A DNA stretch of 64,000 nucleotides from Paenibacillus sp. XY044 (GTDB lineage: Bacteria; Bacillota; Bacilli; Paenibacillales; Paenibacillaceae), in assembly GCF_002257645.1 (NCBI RefSeq), contig NZ_NQMO01000006.1, forward strand, positions 310,001-374,000. The letters are read 5' to 3'. Both the position numbers and the translations under genes were made by a program. Shown here piece after piece: positions 25,485-33,810 of the stretch (its first letter is position 1; each line of letters starts with the position of its first letter). A model generated the notes under the pieces. It saw nothing but the letters and a program-made list of their open reading frames with translations. It was not told where the DNA came from and made no database searches.

Positions 25485-26387
25485 TTATCGTGGAATGCCG
25501 TAAAAACGGCAGGCATTGGCATGCAGCAGCGCTCTGGCCTCCGGCAGGGGGACGCCACGGATGCTGCTCCACACCCGAGCCACCTCCGCAGTCATGCGGG
25601 GATGGGTCATCTGCCCGGCGAACGGCCCCTCGAACGGCCAGGGTCCGTCCGTCTCCGTCATTACCTGGGAGACGGGATACTGGCGCGCGAGCTCCTGGAT
25701 TTCCGCTTCATAGGCGATGTCCGGCGTAAACGAGACGTAATACCCGCTGTCCGCCATGCGCCGTACGGTGTCAGCCGATCCTTTGAACCAGTGGAAATGG
25801 GCGCGGGAGACGCCGTGCTTCTCCAGCAGATCGCAGGCGATATCCGCATCTTCATATACGGCATGCAGCACGATCGGCTTGTCATGGTCCCGGGCAAAAC
25901 GTACGAAGCGCTCAAGAAGCGCCTCGTACGGTCCGTTATCCCAAGAAAGCCCGGCTTCGCCGGCCTCCAGCCGCGAATAGTACGGCAGGCCGACTTCGCC
26001 GACGGCGACCATGTCGTCCGCATGCTCCGCCATCCAGCCGAAGAGCGTGTCGATCTCATGGTCAGCAGGGAGCGGCTGCTCGGGATGAAAGCCGAAGGCT
26101 GGATAGACTTGCCCGGGCCAGGCCTGAGCAAGCTTCAGATTGGCTTGGCTCGATGCCAGGTCCATGGATACGCCAATGACGGCTTCAACGCCGGCATCCA
26201 TGAGGCTCCCGAGCAGCGCCCGGGTCTCGTGCTCCTTATAGGTATCGAGATGAATATGGGCATCGATCAAGGGGGCGAGCGGGAGCGGGGCTCGGTTCGC
26301 CTCCGTCGGGGATGCGGACGCCGCATTCCTGTCCGGGGCTATCACCTGGCCGTTGTTAGACCGGGCTTCGCTGTGGTTGTCACTCAT
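25485..26387 (-). CDS. TatD-family metal-dependent hydrolase, last gene of the thiamine-precursor operon
   Basis: This 300-residue (beta/alpha)8 amidohydrolase-like protein has metal ligands in DAHIHLD (residues near 42-48), Glu in AVGEVGLPYY, His in IVLHAVYED and AHFHWFKG, and Asp in TETDGPWPF. The family includes DNases and uncharacterised amidases. The first 38 residues are a polar extension not usual in the family. Its ATG overlaps the ATPase stop (ATGA at 26384-26387), with AAGGAGG upstream, so translation is coupled. Membership in a TPP-riboswitch operon suggests a hydrolytic step on an imported pyrimidine precursor, an inference from context only. Ordinary TatD function is the alternative. 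Confidence 0.85.
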   Translation of the reverse strand: MSDNHSEARSNNGQVIAPDRNAASASPTEANRAPLPLAPLIDAHIHLDTYKEHETRALLGSLMDAGVEAVIGVSMDLASSQANLKLAQAWPGQVYPAFGFHPEQPLPADHEIDTLFGWMAEHADDMVAVGEVGLPYYSRLEAGEAGLSWDNGPYEALLERFVRFARDHDKPIVLHAVYEDADIACDLLEKHGVSRAHFHWFKGSADTVRRMADSGYYVSFTPDIAYEAEIQELARQYPVSQVMTETDGPWPFEGPFAGQMTHPRMTAEVARVWSSIRGVPLPEARALLHANACRFYGIPR

Positions 26388-27199
26388 TGGCGTGAGCCTC
26401 CTTGCTGTGCAGCCTGCATTTTTCGCTGCTCCTCGCGCATCCATTCGCTCAGCTGACGCTTCAGCTGCAGAAACTCGGGAGCCTCCGTCACTTCCTCGCG
26501 CCGCGGGCGCGGAAACGGCACGTCGATGGCGTGCAGTACCGCGGCCGGCCGGCTCGAGAAGACGTAAATGCGGCTCGAGAGCAGCAGCGCCTCCTCGATG
26601 TTGTGCGTAATGAAGAGAACCGAGCGGCGGTTCTCCTCCCAAATGTCGAGCAGCCACCGCTGCATGTCGCTGCGGGTCAGCGCATCGAGCGCGCTGAACG
26701 GCTCGTCGAGGCACATCAGCTCCTGCGGGCTGAGCAGCGCGCGGAGAAAGGCCGCCCGCTGCTGCATGCCGCCCGATAGCGTATGCGGATGGGCCTTCTC
26801 GAAGCCGGCCAGGCCGACTTTGGCGAGCCAGCGCCGCGCATCCTCACGCGCCTCCCGGCTGACGGGGCAGTGCACCTCCTGGGCCAGCAGCACATTGTCC
26901 TCGATCGTCCGCCATGGGAACAAGGCGGGCTGCTGCGGCATGTAGCTGATATGCCCCTGCTGCCCGGTCACCTCGGCGCCGTTCATCCGGACGGTGCCGG
27001 CATCCGGGCGGGTCAGCCCGCCGATCACGTGCAGCAGCGTGCTCTTGCCGCTTCCCGACGGTCCGATGATGGACACGAATTCGCCTTTGCCCACGGTCAG
27101 TGAGATATCGCTGAGCACCGGCAACGTCCGGCGTTTCTCTTTGAAGCTTTTGCTGACGGAGACGATCTCCAGCGCAGGCGTGGTTTCTTTATTCATCAC
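26384..27199 (-). CDS. Thiamine-precursor ABC transporter, ATP-binding protein (ThiZ-like)
   Basis: This 271-residue ATPase of the nitrate/sulfonate/taurine/pyrimidine group has Walker A GPSGSGKS near residues 47-54, signature LSGGMQQR, and Walker B LMCLDEPFSALDALTR. It energises import with the permease encoded 27 bases upstream. Together with the NMT1-like binding protein and the upstream TPP riboswitch it fits ThiZ of the ThiXYZ system, which imports formylaminopyrimidine or hydroxymethylpyrimidine. The C-terminus (about residues 215-271) is a Gln/Arg-rich helical tail. Its stop overlaps the start of the TatD-like gene. Confidence 0.9.
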   Translation of the reverse strand: MMNKETTPALEIVSVSKSFKEKRRTLPVLSDISLTVGKGEFVSIIGPSGSGKSTLLHVIGGLTRPDAGTVRMNGAEVTGQQGHISYMPQQPALFPWRTIEDNVLLAQEVHCPVSREAREDARRWLAKVGLAGFEKAHPHTLSGGMQQRAAFLRALLSPQELMCLDEPFSALDALTRSDMQRWLLDIWEENRRSVLFITHNIEEALLLSSRIYVFSSRPAAVLHAIDVPFPRPRREEVTEAPEFLQLKRQLSEWMREEQRKMQAAQQGGSRQ

Positions 27200-27226
27200 G
27201 GCATTCCTCCTTTCCGGCTTGGCCCG

Positions 27227-27985
27227 CTAGCCCTGCTTCGGCTTCCAGCGGACGAACCATTTTTCGAGCAGCGCAATCAGCCCGAACATCAGCAGGCTCA
27301 GCACGACGATGATCATGATTGCCACGAACATGCGGTCGGTGCGGTAGCCCGATTTTTGCAGCATCATATAATAGCCGATGCCCTTGTCTGCCCCCAGCCA
27401 CTCGGCGATTATCGCGCCCATGACGCTGTAGGTGGCGGCGATTTTAATGCCCGAGAAAATGGAAGGGAGCGCGTGAGGCAGCTCCAGCTTGGCGAAGATT
27501 TGGCCCTTGCCCGCCCCGATCATGCGCATGTAGTTCATCATGACGGGATCGGTCTGCTTCAAGCCGCCCAAGGCGGCGACCGCTACCGGGAAGAAGCAGA
27601 CGAGCGTGATGACGATCAGCTTGGGCAGGAGGCCGAAGCCGAACCAGATCATCAGCAGGGGGGCGAGGGCGATCGTCGGGATATTTTGGCTTAGAATCAG
27701 CAGCGGATACAGCGCCTGCTTCAAAAACGGAATCAAATGCAGAATCAGTGCGATGATCAGCCCGATGGCGGTTCCGATGGCGAAGCCGAAGACGGTCAGC
27801 TTCAGCGTGGCCCATACATGCTCCCACAAGCCGCCGGAAGCGGCCGCGGCTTCCCGGGCGATGTCGCTCGGCGCGGGCAGAATCCATTGTTCGATATGAA
27901 ACAGAGAGGTCAGAAGCTGCCATACGAGTAAAAAGAAGATGACCGCCACGAGGGGCGGCCATACGTTTTTCCACCAGCTTCTCAT
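27227..27985 (-). CDS. Thiamine-precursor ABC transporter, permease (ThiX-like)
   Basis: This 252-residue SsuC/ThiX-type permease has six predicted helices. GTAIGLIIALILHLIPFLKQ, QNIPTIALAPLLMIWFGFGL and GAGKGQIFAKLELPHALPSI (EAA-like loop) are family signatures. It forms a homodimeric channel for the pyrimidine precursor. Its ATG overlaps the stop of the thiamine-binding gene (ATGA at 27982-27985), so expression is coupled. It belongs to the TPP-riboswitch operon. Confidence 0.92.
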   Translation of the reverse strand: MRSWWKNVWPPLVAVIFFLLVWQLLTSLFHIEQWILPAPSDIAREAAAASGGLWEHVWATLKLTVFGFAIGTAIGLIIALILHLIPFLKQALYPLLILSQNIPTIALAPLLMIWFGFGLLPKLIVITLVCFFPVAVAALGGLKQTDPVMMNYMRMIGAGKGQIFAKLELPHALPSIFSGIKIAATYSVMGAIIAEWLGADKGIGYYMMLQKSGYRTDRMFVAIMIIVVLSLLMFGLIALLEKWFVRWKPKQG

Positions 27986-28275
27986 GGACGGTACTTCTCC
28001 GTCAGCTTGTCCATGCTGATTCCGCCGGGATTATGGGCGATTTTGACCTGGGAGATGATGCTTGGGCTGCCTGCGGCCACCAAAGCTTCGTGCATTTTGC
28101 GCACGACGTCCAGCAGCTCCTCCAGCTCGCCCTCCATCGTCGTTTCCAGCGGATGCACCTCGTGCTTCACGCCGGATTGCTGAATGACCTCAATGGCGCG
28201 GTCGACGTAGGCGTAAGAGTCTTCGTTTCCCGGGGTCTTCGGGATCACCTGAATGCTTAACAGCGTATTGGCCAT
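27982..28275 (-). CDS. MTH1187-family thiamine-binding protein (DUF77)
   Basis: This 97-residue small alpha/beta protein starts at the ATG at 28275; an upstream TTG is too close to the GAGAGG site. The family pattern is IQVIPKTPG at the N-terminus, AIEVIQQSGVKHEVHPLETTMEGE in the middle split by a turn, and VRKMHEALVAAG near the end. Members resemble half of YkoF, bind thiamine or its pyrimidine moiety, and often sit in TPP-riboswitch operons, as here. It lies between the binding lipoprotein and the permease gene and overlaps the latter. A cytoplasmic ligand-binding or sensing role is likely. Confidence 0.9.
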   Translation of the reverse strand: MANTLLSIQVIPKTPGNEDSYAYVDRAIEVIQQSGVKHEVHPLETTMEGELEELLDVVRKMHEALVAAGSPSIISQVKIAHNPGGISMDKLTEKYRP

Positions 28276-28342
28276 GCGAATCAACTTCCTCTCTTCATAG
28301 GTTACGTCATTAGGTTACGGGTATTTTAGGCTTTTGGGCGGT

Positions 28343-29395
28343 TTATTGTTCCGGCAAAAAGTCGTTCGTGTACGCGCTCTTCACGTCCAGCGGCTTGTCC
28401 AGCAGCTTGTGCTCGTACATCCAGTCGGAGTAACCCTTCCAGATCTGTTCCTTCTGCTCGCCCCAGCGGGCTGCGTCGTCCTGATATTTAGGACTTAACC
28501 ATTTCTGGCTCTCGGTCACCAGCTCCTTGTCGAGGTCCGGCACGTCCTTCAGCAGCAGATTGGCGGCGTCTTCCGGCTTGTCGATCGCGTATTGGTAACC
28601 TTTGGCGGTCGCGCGCATAAACGCTTTAACCAGCTCGGGGTCATCCTTGATCTGCTTCTCGTTCGTTACGAGGACCGGCGTGTAGTAGTCCAGCTTCTCG
28701 GAATAATCTTTGACATACAGCATGTCCAGCGGCTCGCCGCGCAGCTTCGCCTCGATTCCGGTCCAGCCGTAGAAGATCCAGGCGAAATCGATGTCCCGCT
28801 TCACGGCGGTAAAATAATCGGCGTCGCCCATATTGACGATTTTCACCTTCTTCACGTCGGCTTTGTCGATCTCCATGATGGATCCCATGACGGCTTCTTC
28901 GACAGGGGAGCCCCAGCCGCCGTAGGTTTTGCCTTCAAAATCCTTCGGCGCCTTGATGCCCCGATCCACCGGTGCGGCAAAGCCCGACGTATTGTGCTGG
29001 ATGACCGCGGCGATTGAGACGAGCGGCACGCCCTGTGTGCGGGCCTGGGTCACGCTCTCCTGATAACTTACGCCGAAGGGCGCCTTGCCGGAAGCGACCA
29101 TGGCGTCGGCGCCTGTGGAGCCTGGCTGCACGATTTCGACGTTCAAGCCCTCTTCTTTATAGTAGCCCAAGTCTTTGGCAACGTAGAGCCCGGTATGGTT
29201 CGTGTTGGGCGTCCAGTCGAGGACGACTTTGACGTCCTTCAGCGGCTTCGCTGCCGTGTCGTCCTGGCCTGCCTTGTTATCGGAAGCAGATGTACCTTCC
29301 CCGCTGCCCGTATTGTTCTGGCTGCCGCCGCATCCGGCAAGCGCCAGTACGAGCATGCAGACCAGCAGCAGAAGGCCGATGGATTTGTTCTTCAT
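28343..29395 (-). CDS. Thiamine-precursor ABC transporter, substrate-binding lipoprotein (ThiY-like, NMT1/THI5)
   Basis: This 350-residue lipoprotein has lipobox LALAGC with Cys22. After a short linker the NMT1/THI5-type domain begins with KVVLDWTPNTNHTGLYVAKD, the hallmark of ThiY proteins that bind N-formyl-aminopyrimidine. Further landmarks are GADAMVASGKAPFGVSYQES and NMGDADYFTAVKRDIDFAWI. It is the first gene of the operon and is preceded by a repeat element and a TPP riboswitch with terminator. Expression should fall when thiamine pyrophosphate is plentiful. The ligand is inferred from family and riboswitch. Confidence 0.93.
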   Translation of the reverse strand: MKNKSIGLLLLVCMLVLALAGCGGSQNNTGSGEGTSASDNKAGQDDTAAKPLKDVKVVLDWTPNTNHTGLYVAKDLGYYKEEGLNVEIVQPGSTGADAMVASGKAPFGVSYQESVTQARTQGVPLVSIAAVIQHNTSGFAAPVDRGIKAPKDFEGKTYGGWGSPVEEAVMGSIMEIDKADVKKVKIVNMGDADYFTAVKRDIDFAWIFYGWTGIEAKLRGEPLDMLYVKDYSEKLDYYTPVLVTNEKQIKDDPELVKAFMRATAKGYQYAIDKPEDAANLLLKDVPDLDKELVTESQKWLSPKYQDDAARWGEQKEQIWKGYSDWMYEHKLLDKPLDVKSAYTNDFLPEQ

Positions 29396-29507
29396 GGCTT
29401 TGTCTCTCCTTTGATGTCCGGTCGTTCTTGTTTTCTCTGTAGAATCATCGACCGGTGATCCCCTCTCCCCGTTATATTTAGAATCGTAAGCCGATCTGAG
29501 TGCTATT

Positions 29508-29619
29508 CATAAGAAAAACGTCTATCGACGTACATTCAAAGAAGCCAGACCGCATTTAGCGGAAGTTTTTCTTGCGATATAAGGAAGCTGAATCTCCGAA
29601 GCTTAAACTTTCTTATATC
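29508..29619 (-). repeat. Dispersed repeat, copy B, in the thiamine operon leader
   Basis: The reverse complement of this 112-bp stretch aligns with 13244-13357. It lies downstream of the riboswitch terminator and upstream of the ThiY gene, so it is part of the read-through mRNA leader. Ends are GATATAAG and CTTATG-type sequences; an internal inverted GATATAAG pair could fold. Confidence 0.8.
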
Positions 29620-29622
29620 TAT

Positions 29623-29650
29623 AAAAAAGCGCCCCGTAAACGGGACGCTT
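29623..29650 (-). terminator. Expression-platform terminator of the TPP riboswitch
   Basis: On the minus strand AAGCGTCCCG and CGGGGCGCTT flank a short TTTA loop and are followed by six T residues. It lies about 40 bases after the aptamer, as expected for transcriptional attenuation. Confidence 0.88.
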
Positions 29651-29687
29651 CATATGCGCAAGATCAGCACGGCGGTATGCCGTGACA

Positions 29688-29785
29688 AATGGTTTCCTAC
29701 GCTGGCATTACCCAGATCAGGTTAAAAGGGTCAGTATCTTGAAGGGATACAATCTCAGCCGGCCAATTCCAGCACCCCGGATTCT
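29688..29785 (-). promoter_or_regulatory. TPP riboswitch (thi box)
   Basis: Minus-strand sequence shows the conserved elements GGGGTGC, GGCTGAGA, ACCTGATCTGG and GTAATGCCAGCGTAGGAAA in order, with a variable stem between CTGAGA and ACC. These are the pyrimidine- and pyrophosphate-binding arms of the TPP aptamer. A terminator lies downstream, then the ThiY-MTH1187-ThiX-ThiZ-TatD operon. It predicts premature termination when thiamine pyrophosphate is abundant. Confidence 0.96.
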
Positions 29786-29814
29786 ATAAGGTTTTCGGGT
29801 TGTTTTCCTCCCAT

Positions 29815-29843
29815 ATTATAGTCCATCCCCATGGGGGTGTCCA
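29815..29843 (-). promoter_or_regulatory. Promoter of the TPP-riboswitch operon
   Basis: On the minus strand TGGACA (29838-29843), 17 bases and TATAAT (29815-29820) form a near-consensus sigma-A promoter about 30 bases before the aptamer. Confidence 0.85.
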
Positions 29844-29861
29844 GACATCCGCACGATTCCA

Positions 29862-30248
29862 TTATCTCTGGAAGAACTCGATCCATTCTTTTTCCGGACC
29901 ATAGATAAAGAAATATCGGTATCCGTTCGGCAGGGTCACGATTTCCTGATCGATCAGCTCCACGCCGTCCAACCCTTTGATCCGCGCAAATTCCTTCTGG
30001 ATGTCGTCGACATGGATCGCAAAATGGTGCACCGTGCCCTCGGCCGGCAGGTCGTAGCTGTAGCCTTGAATGAGCTCGATTTCCGTCTCGTCGCTGCCAC
30101 CGAATCCGAGAAACGCCAGCTGGAACACGCCGTTGGTGTGCGTCAGTCTGCCTTTAAGCTCCAGGCCTACGATTTCGGTATAAAATCGAATGGTTGACTC
30201 CAAATCCCGCACGACGATTCCAACATGATCCAAACGTTTATTAGCCAT
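29862..30248 (-). CDS. VOC-family protein (glyoxalase I / methylmalonyl-CoA epimerase-like)
   Basis: This 128-residue single VOC domain shows LDHVGIVVRDLESTIRFYTE at the N-terminus, TVHHFAIHVDDIQKEFARI in the middle and a C-terminal FFIYGPEKEWIEFFQ. His in DHVGI, His in HHFAI and Glu in WIEFF fit the metal site. It probably acts as a small lyase or epimerase, or in resistance to an electrophile; the substrate is unknown. AAGGAG precedes the ATG by about 8 bases. The gene ends just upstream of the thiamine operon promoter but reads in the same direction, with no clear terminator between. Confidence 0.88.
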   Translation of the reverse strand: MANKRLDHVGIVVRDLESTIRFYTEIVGLELKGRLTHTNGVFQLAFLGFGGSDETEIELIQGYSYDLPAEGTVHHFAIHVDDIQKEFARIKGLDGVELIDQEIVTLPNGYRYFFIYGPEKEWIEFFQR

Positions 30249-30400
30249 ATGTATAAGCTCCTTTTCATAATACTTGTAACGGGTTTGCCCTAAATTAAGG
30301 TCATTATAGCACTTAAATCCGAGCTGTACAGTAGGGGATGAAAAAGGGGCGGTTGCATGAACTAAAAAAACACCAGCAGCGCATCAGCAGCTCCATTGAC

Positions 30401-30437
30401 AAAAGCCCGGGAAGTCCGTCAGACTACCCGGGCTTTT
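30401..30437. terminator. Terminator at the end of the CGNR gene
   Basis: The stem AAAGCCCGGG/CCCGGGCTTT (30402-30411 with 30426-30435) has T runs on both sides, so it can serve either strand. Confidence 0.88.
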
Positions 30438-31040
30438 TTAGTTCCCGTGTTGCTGTTTCTTTTTTGCATAAAATTCGGCCGCCTTATGGCGGTTGCCGCA
30501 AGTTTCCATGCTGCACCAGCGCCGCTTGCCGCTCTTGGAGGTGTCCACAAAGTGCAGGATGCAGTCGTCATGCTCACAGATCCGGATGCGATCCGGCGAT
30601 ACACTTGCCAGCGTCTCGAACAAGGAGCGGACGATGGGATACAGCACCCCCTGGACCGCGGTTTGTCCGTAGGTGATGAGAAGGGGAATGCCTTGTGCAC
30701 CCCGCTCGGCCCGAAGCGCCACGTCTAACTGTGCCGCTTCGGCCTTCATGGCGGCGAATGCCTTATCCGACAATGTACCTCCATGGTCCAGGTCTTCTAG
30801 AACGAGCCGGCACACGCCGCGCAGCCGGAGCAGTTCGGGCAGCAGGTCTTTCCGCGGCACTGCTGAAGCTGCGCCTGCGGTATTGTTCAAGCCGTGCAAT
30901 TCATTATCGTGAAGCCATTCGTCCAAATATCCCGGATCCTCCAGCATATCCGTGACCTGATGCTCCCGCATGCGTACCGTATTGGCGAGGTTGATCCACA
31001 GGGCGCCTCCCAGCACATTTCGGGAAGGGGACTTATCCAT
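30438..31040 (-). CDS. CGNR zinc-finger, ABATE-domain regulator
   Basis: This 200-residue protein has an N-terminal ABATE (stress-induced) domain beginning GGALWINLANTVRMRE. A C-terminal CGNR zinc finger follows: CEHDDC, then RRWCSMETCGNRHKAAEFYA, supplying four cysteines. Such proteins are putative transcription regulators. It lies 13 bases behind an MBL-fold hydrolase gene and is probably co-transcribed with it. A perfect palindrome upstream of the pair is a candidate operator. Direct DNA binding has not been shown for most members, so a regulatory role is inferred. Confidence 0.9.
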   Translation of the reverse strand: MDKSPSRNVLGGALWINLANTVRMREHQVTDMLEDPGYLDEWLHDNELHGLNNTAGAASAVPRKDLLPELLRLRGVCRLVLEDLDHGGTLSDKAFAAMKAEAAQLDVALRAERGAQGIPLLITYGQTAVQGVLYPIVRSLFETLASVSPDRIRICEHDDCILHFVDTSKSGKRRWCSMETCGNRHKAAEFYAKKKQQHGN

Positions 31041-31053
31041 GATGCGTCATCCT

Positions 31054-31803
31054 TTATAAAGTAATCGTTTCCTTCGTGTTCAGGAATGCTATGTCCATTG
31101 TATCACCAACCGCGGTCCGCAGGCGATTCTGCCAATCGGGAGTCTGCCGGTATACGGGCGGATGATGGATGGCGGTATGGTGGATCGGCACCAGCCGCGT
31201 GGCCCCCAGAACGTGTGCGGCCGCGACCGCTTGCTCAGGAAGCAGCGTAATCGGCATACCGCTGGGCGGCTGAAGATCAGGACGTTCCAGAATGGCGCCG
31301 TTCACCGGCAGGCATATTGCATCGAACGGGCCGTGAGCGGCGGCGATTTTCCACCAGTAGCCGTGCCACAGCGTATCTCCGCAGTGGAGCAGGCGGCGCT
31401 CGCCGTCGCTTAGCGCCCAGGCGATCTGCGTGTCCCCGACTCCGTCAACGGAGTAAGTGGCCGTAGCGCTCAGCGCACCGATTTGGAACGCATCGCCGAC
31501 CGAAGCGCCGGTCACTCGGTTGAGGCCGCTGTTCTCGGCGAGGAGGACGCTCTCCTGTGGGAGGTACACGGGAATGTCAGCCCCGTAAGCTTCGATAATA
31601 GCCCGGGGATCAAAGTGATCCGTATGCTCGTGGGTGATCAGCACCGCATCTGCCGGGCCGTATTCGCCAAGTGGGAAGAGAGGCTCGTGAGACTGGCCGA
31701 AAACGGCCGGAAAATGGTAAAGCGGGTCAATGACCACCGATGTGGCTCCTGTCGTCACCCGAATGCCTGCCCAAGGAAGCTTTTGAAGTTCCATGTCATC
31801 CAT
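31054..31803 (-). CDS. MBL-fold metallohydrolase (UlaG-like)
   Basis: This 249-residue metallo-beta-lactamase-fold protein has the metal motif ITHEHTDHFD near residues 56-65. Further ligands are His/Asp in LLHCGDTLWHG and His in VPIHHTAIHH. The fold and motif order match the UlaG-like group of cytoplasmic hydrolases. Two ATG codons (31803 and 31794) follow an AAAGGAG site; the second has the better spacing, giving 246 residues. It precedes the CGNR regulator gene by 13 bases. The substrate is not evident; a lactone or phosphodiester is common in the group. Confidence 0.88.
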   Translation of the reverse strand: MDDMELQKLPWAGIRVTTGATSVVIDPLYHFPAVFGQSHEPLFPLGEYGPADAVLITHEHTDHFDPRAIIEAYGADIPVYLPQESVLLAENSGLNRVTGASVGDAFQIGALSATATYSVDGVGDTQIAWALSDGERRLLHCGDTLWHGYWWKIAAAHGPFDAICLPVNGAILERPDLQPPSGMPITLLPEQAVAAAHVLGATRLVPIHHTAIHHPPVYRQTPDWQNRLRTAVGDTMDIAFLNTKETITL

Positions 31804-31829
31804 CTCCTTTGTATAACTCCTAAAATATA

Positions 31830-31843
31830 TATAACCGGTTATA
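31830..31843. promoter_or_regulatory. Palindrome upstream of the MBL-CGNR pair
   Basis: TATAACCGGTTATA is a perfect 14-bp palindrome 27 bases before the MBL start. Related half-sites TTATAACC and GGTTAT occur at 31864-31895. It is a candidate operator, perhaps for the CGNR protein. Confidence 0.5.
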
Positions 31844-31907
31844 AATGGAGTATACCCGGAATTTTATAACCTGTAAACATTATTTTAAAGGTTATGGATA
31901 CCGGAGA

Positions 31908-31936
31908 AAAAAAAGCAAGCCAGACAGCCTGCTTTT
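31908..31936 (-). terminator. Terminator after the MFS gene at 31948
   Basis: On the minus strand AAGCAGGC pairs with GCTTGCTT (one G-U pair), followed by eight T residues. Confidence 0.85.
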
Positions 31937-31947
31937 TAAGGTGTTGC

Positions 31948-33177
31948 TTATTTTCCCGTACCTGACGGCTCCTGGAGTCCGCCTTGGTGAACAAGCTTCC
32001 GCCGCTGCAGCTGGAAGGCCGCAAAGCTGAGCACGACCATACCGACGGTGAACACCGCAAGCATCCAGGCCGACTGGTTCACTTCCAGATGGTCTAGGCT
32101 CCAGCCCATGAAGAGCGGCAGGATGGCTCCGCCGACGCCGCCGGAGGCGATCAAAATGCTGGGCGTCGATTCTTCGCTGCCCTGCAGCAGCTTGCTCGCA
32201 AACACGAGCGCAATCGAGAAGATCCCCGACATGAACAGCCCGAGCAGCAGGATGATCGCGAAAGCTGACCATACCTGGCTCATGAGCGGGAACACGATCA
32301 GCAGCACCAGGGTGATAAGGCAGCTGAACAGCACGTAGACCCGATAATGAATCTTTTCCGCGATGACCCCGGAAAAGATCCGCCCGACCGACATCGCGAC
32401 CCAGAAACAGGTGACGCTGAGCGCCGCGGGGGCTTCCTTCATGCCCATTTTCTCAATCAGGATGGCGGGCATAAAGTTGGCGAGACTCATTTCGGTGCCG
32501 ACGTACAGAAAGAAAAATACGATAAAGAGGACCAGAATGCCGAAGGCTCCGCCTTGGTAAGGGAAGCGTTTTGCCGCGGCATGATCTTGACCGGACACGG
32601 AAGCCGAGGGCCCTTTGGCGCCAAGTACGGCATCGATTTCGCCGAAGGACGTCTTGGACCAGAACAGCAGCGTGACGAGTGCGATCAGCGAGATAACGAG
32701 AAACGAAAACCTCCACCAGCCTTCGGTAATGAATCCGCTTGCGATCAGAGGCATGACCATGGCCCCGACCCCGAAGAAGACCTCCAGGCGGCTCATTGCC
32801 ACGGCGGTTTTATCGGTAATCGCCGCAATGATAATGGTCCCGATTACCGCCTCGATCATGCCGAAGCCAAAGCCTGCGCACACGGCAATGACGTACAGCC
32901 ACTCCCAAGGGGGCAGCAGGGTGTAGACCAGCTCGGCGGCCGTGAGCAGGCCGATGGCGATCAGCAGCCCGCCCCTTTTGCCGAAACGGCGGTTCAGCCA
33001 TGGGGAAACGAGCACGCCGGCCAGAAAACCGGCGAACTGGGTAAAGATCAGCGTCCCGCCTTCGCTGTATTCACGGTGATAGTGCTCCAGCAGCACGGGA
33101 AGGACCGATCCCAGCACGACATGCGCCAGGCCGATCAGAAAATAGGATAGACATCCTATCCAAATGAGTCGTTTCAT
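31948..33177 (-). CDS. MFS transporter (FucP/YfkF-like)
   Basis: This 409-residue transporter has twelve predicted helices. The motif A region reads LVSPWLNRRFGKRGGLLIAI between helices 2 and 3. Helix 1 is ILIGCLSYFLIGLAHVVLGS-like, and a charged central loop (about residues 185-210) divides the two halves. It resembles the sugar/drug MFS members found in Bacillus and Paenibacillus; substrate and direction are unknown. A terminator follows and no regulator is adjacent. AAAGGAG precedes the ATG. Confidence 0.88.
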   Translation of the reverse strand: MKRLIWIGCLSYFLIGLAHVVLGSVLPVLLEHYHREYSEGGTLIFTQFAGFLAGVLVSPWLNRRFGKRGGLLIAIGLLTAAELVYTLLPPWEWLYVIAVCAGFGFGMIEAVIGTIIIAAITDKTAVAMSRLEVFFGVGAMVMPLIASGFITEGWWRFSFLVISLIALVTLLFWSKTSFGEIDAVLGAKGPSASVSGQDHAAAKRFPYQGGAFGILVLFIVFFFLYVGTEMSLANFMPAILIEKMGMKEAPAALSVTCFWVAMSVGRIFSGVIAEKIHYRVYVLFSCLITLVLLIVFPLMSQVWSAFAIILLLGLFMSGIFSIALVFASKLLQGSEESTPSILIASGGVGGAILPLFMGWSLDHLEVNQSAWMLAVFTVGMVVLSFAAFQLQRRKLVHQGGLQEPSGTGK

Positions 33178-33390
33178 GATGAACTCCTTTACAGTATTAA
33201 TTCAAGATGCGGACAAGCCGGGTCATAGCCGGCATCTCCATCATAACAAGGTATTCAGGGCACGTCATGCCTATTCTTGGATAAAAGTTGCCGTGTTCGA
33301 AGGTTCATCTCACTCCGGTCAGGGTACACTATGGTTACGGGCTACGGCCCATGGGACAACACGAAGCTGAAAGGAGCGGAGCATCTAGAG

Positions 33391-33810
33391 ATGGAAGCGA
33401 AAATCATACTGGAACAAAATCTGGCCAAAATACTGGATCACAACCAGTTTTGCTCATTGGCCACGGTGGAAGGTAACCGGCCAAAGCAGCGGTATATGGC
33501 TTTATATAATCAGGGCCTCAGCATCCATCTGGTCACTGACCGCAAAACCCATAAAGTCGAGGAGCTGGAGGAGAACCCGCACGTATCCCTGCTGCTCGGC
33601 TATGAAATCGGGGGATCGCGGGAGGTTGTGGAGATTGAAGGAACCTGCAAAATAACGGAGGAGAATTCTCTGCGCCACCAGATTTGGAAGGAAGAATTCA
33701 AGAAACAGTTTACCGGACCCGATGACCCGGATTATGTTCTACTCGAAGTCACACCCGTCCGTGTAGAATATACGGGAAAAGACGGGGAAAAACACGAATG
33801 GATTGAGTAG
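33391..33810 (+). CDS. Pyridoxamine 5'-phosphate oxidase-like protein (general stress protein 26 type)
   Basis: This 139-residue split-barrel flavin-binding-fold protein shows FCSLATVEGNRPKQRYMALY near the N-terminus and TDRKTHKVEELEENPHVSLL in the middle. DYVLLEVTPVRVEYTG lies near the end. These match the YdaG/general stress protein 26 subgroup rather than PdxH, which is longer. The ATG at 33391 aligns with family starts; the nearest purine-rich site is weak and slightly far. It is monocistronic. It may bind FMN or a related cofactor in stress conditions. Confidence 0.87.
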   Translation: MEAKIILEQNLAKILDHNQFCSLATVEGNRPKQRYMALYNQGLSIHLVTDRKTHKVEELEENPHVSLLLGYEIGGSREVVEIEGTCKITEENSLRHQIWKEEFKKQFTGPDDPDYVLLEVTPVRVEYTGKDGEKHEWIE

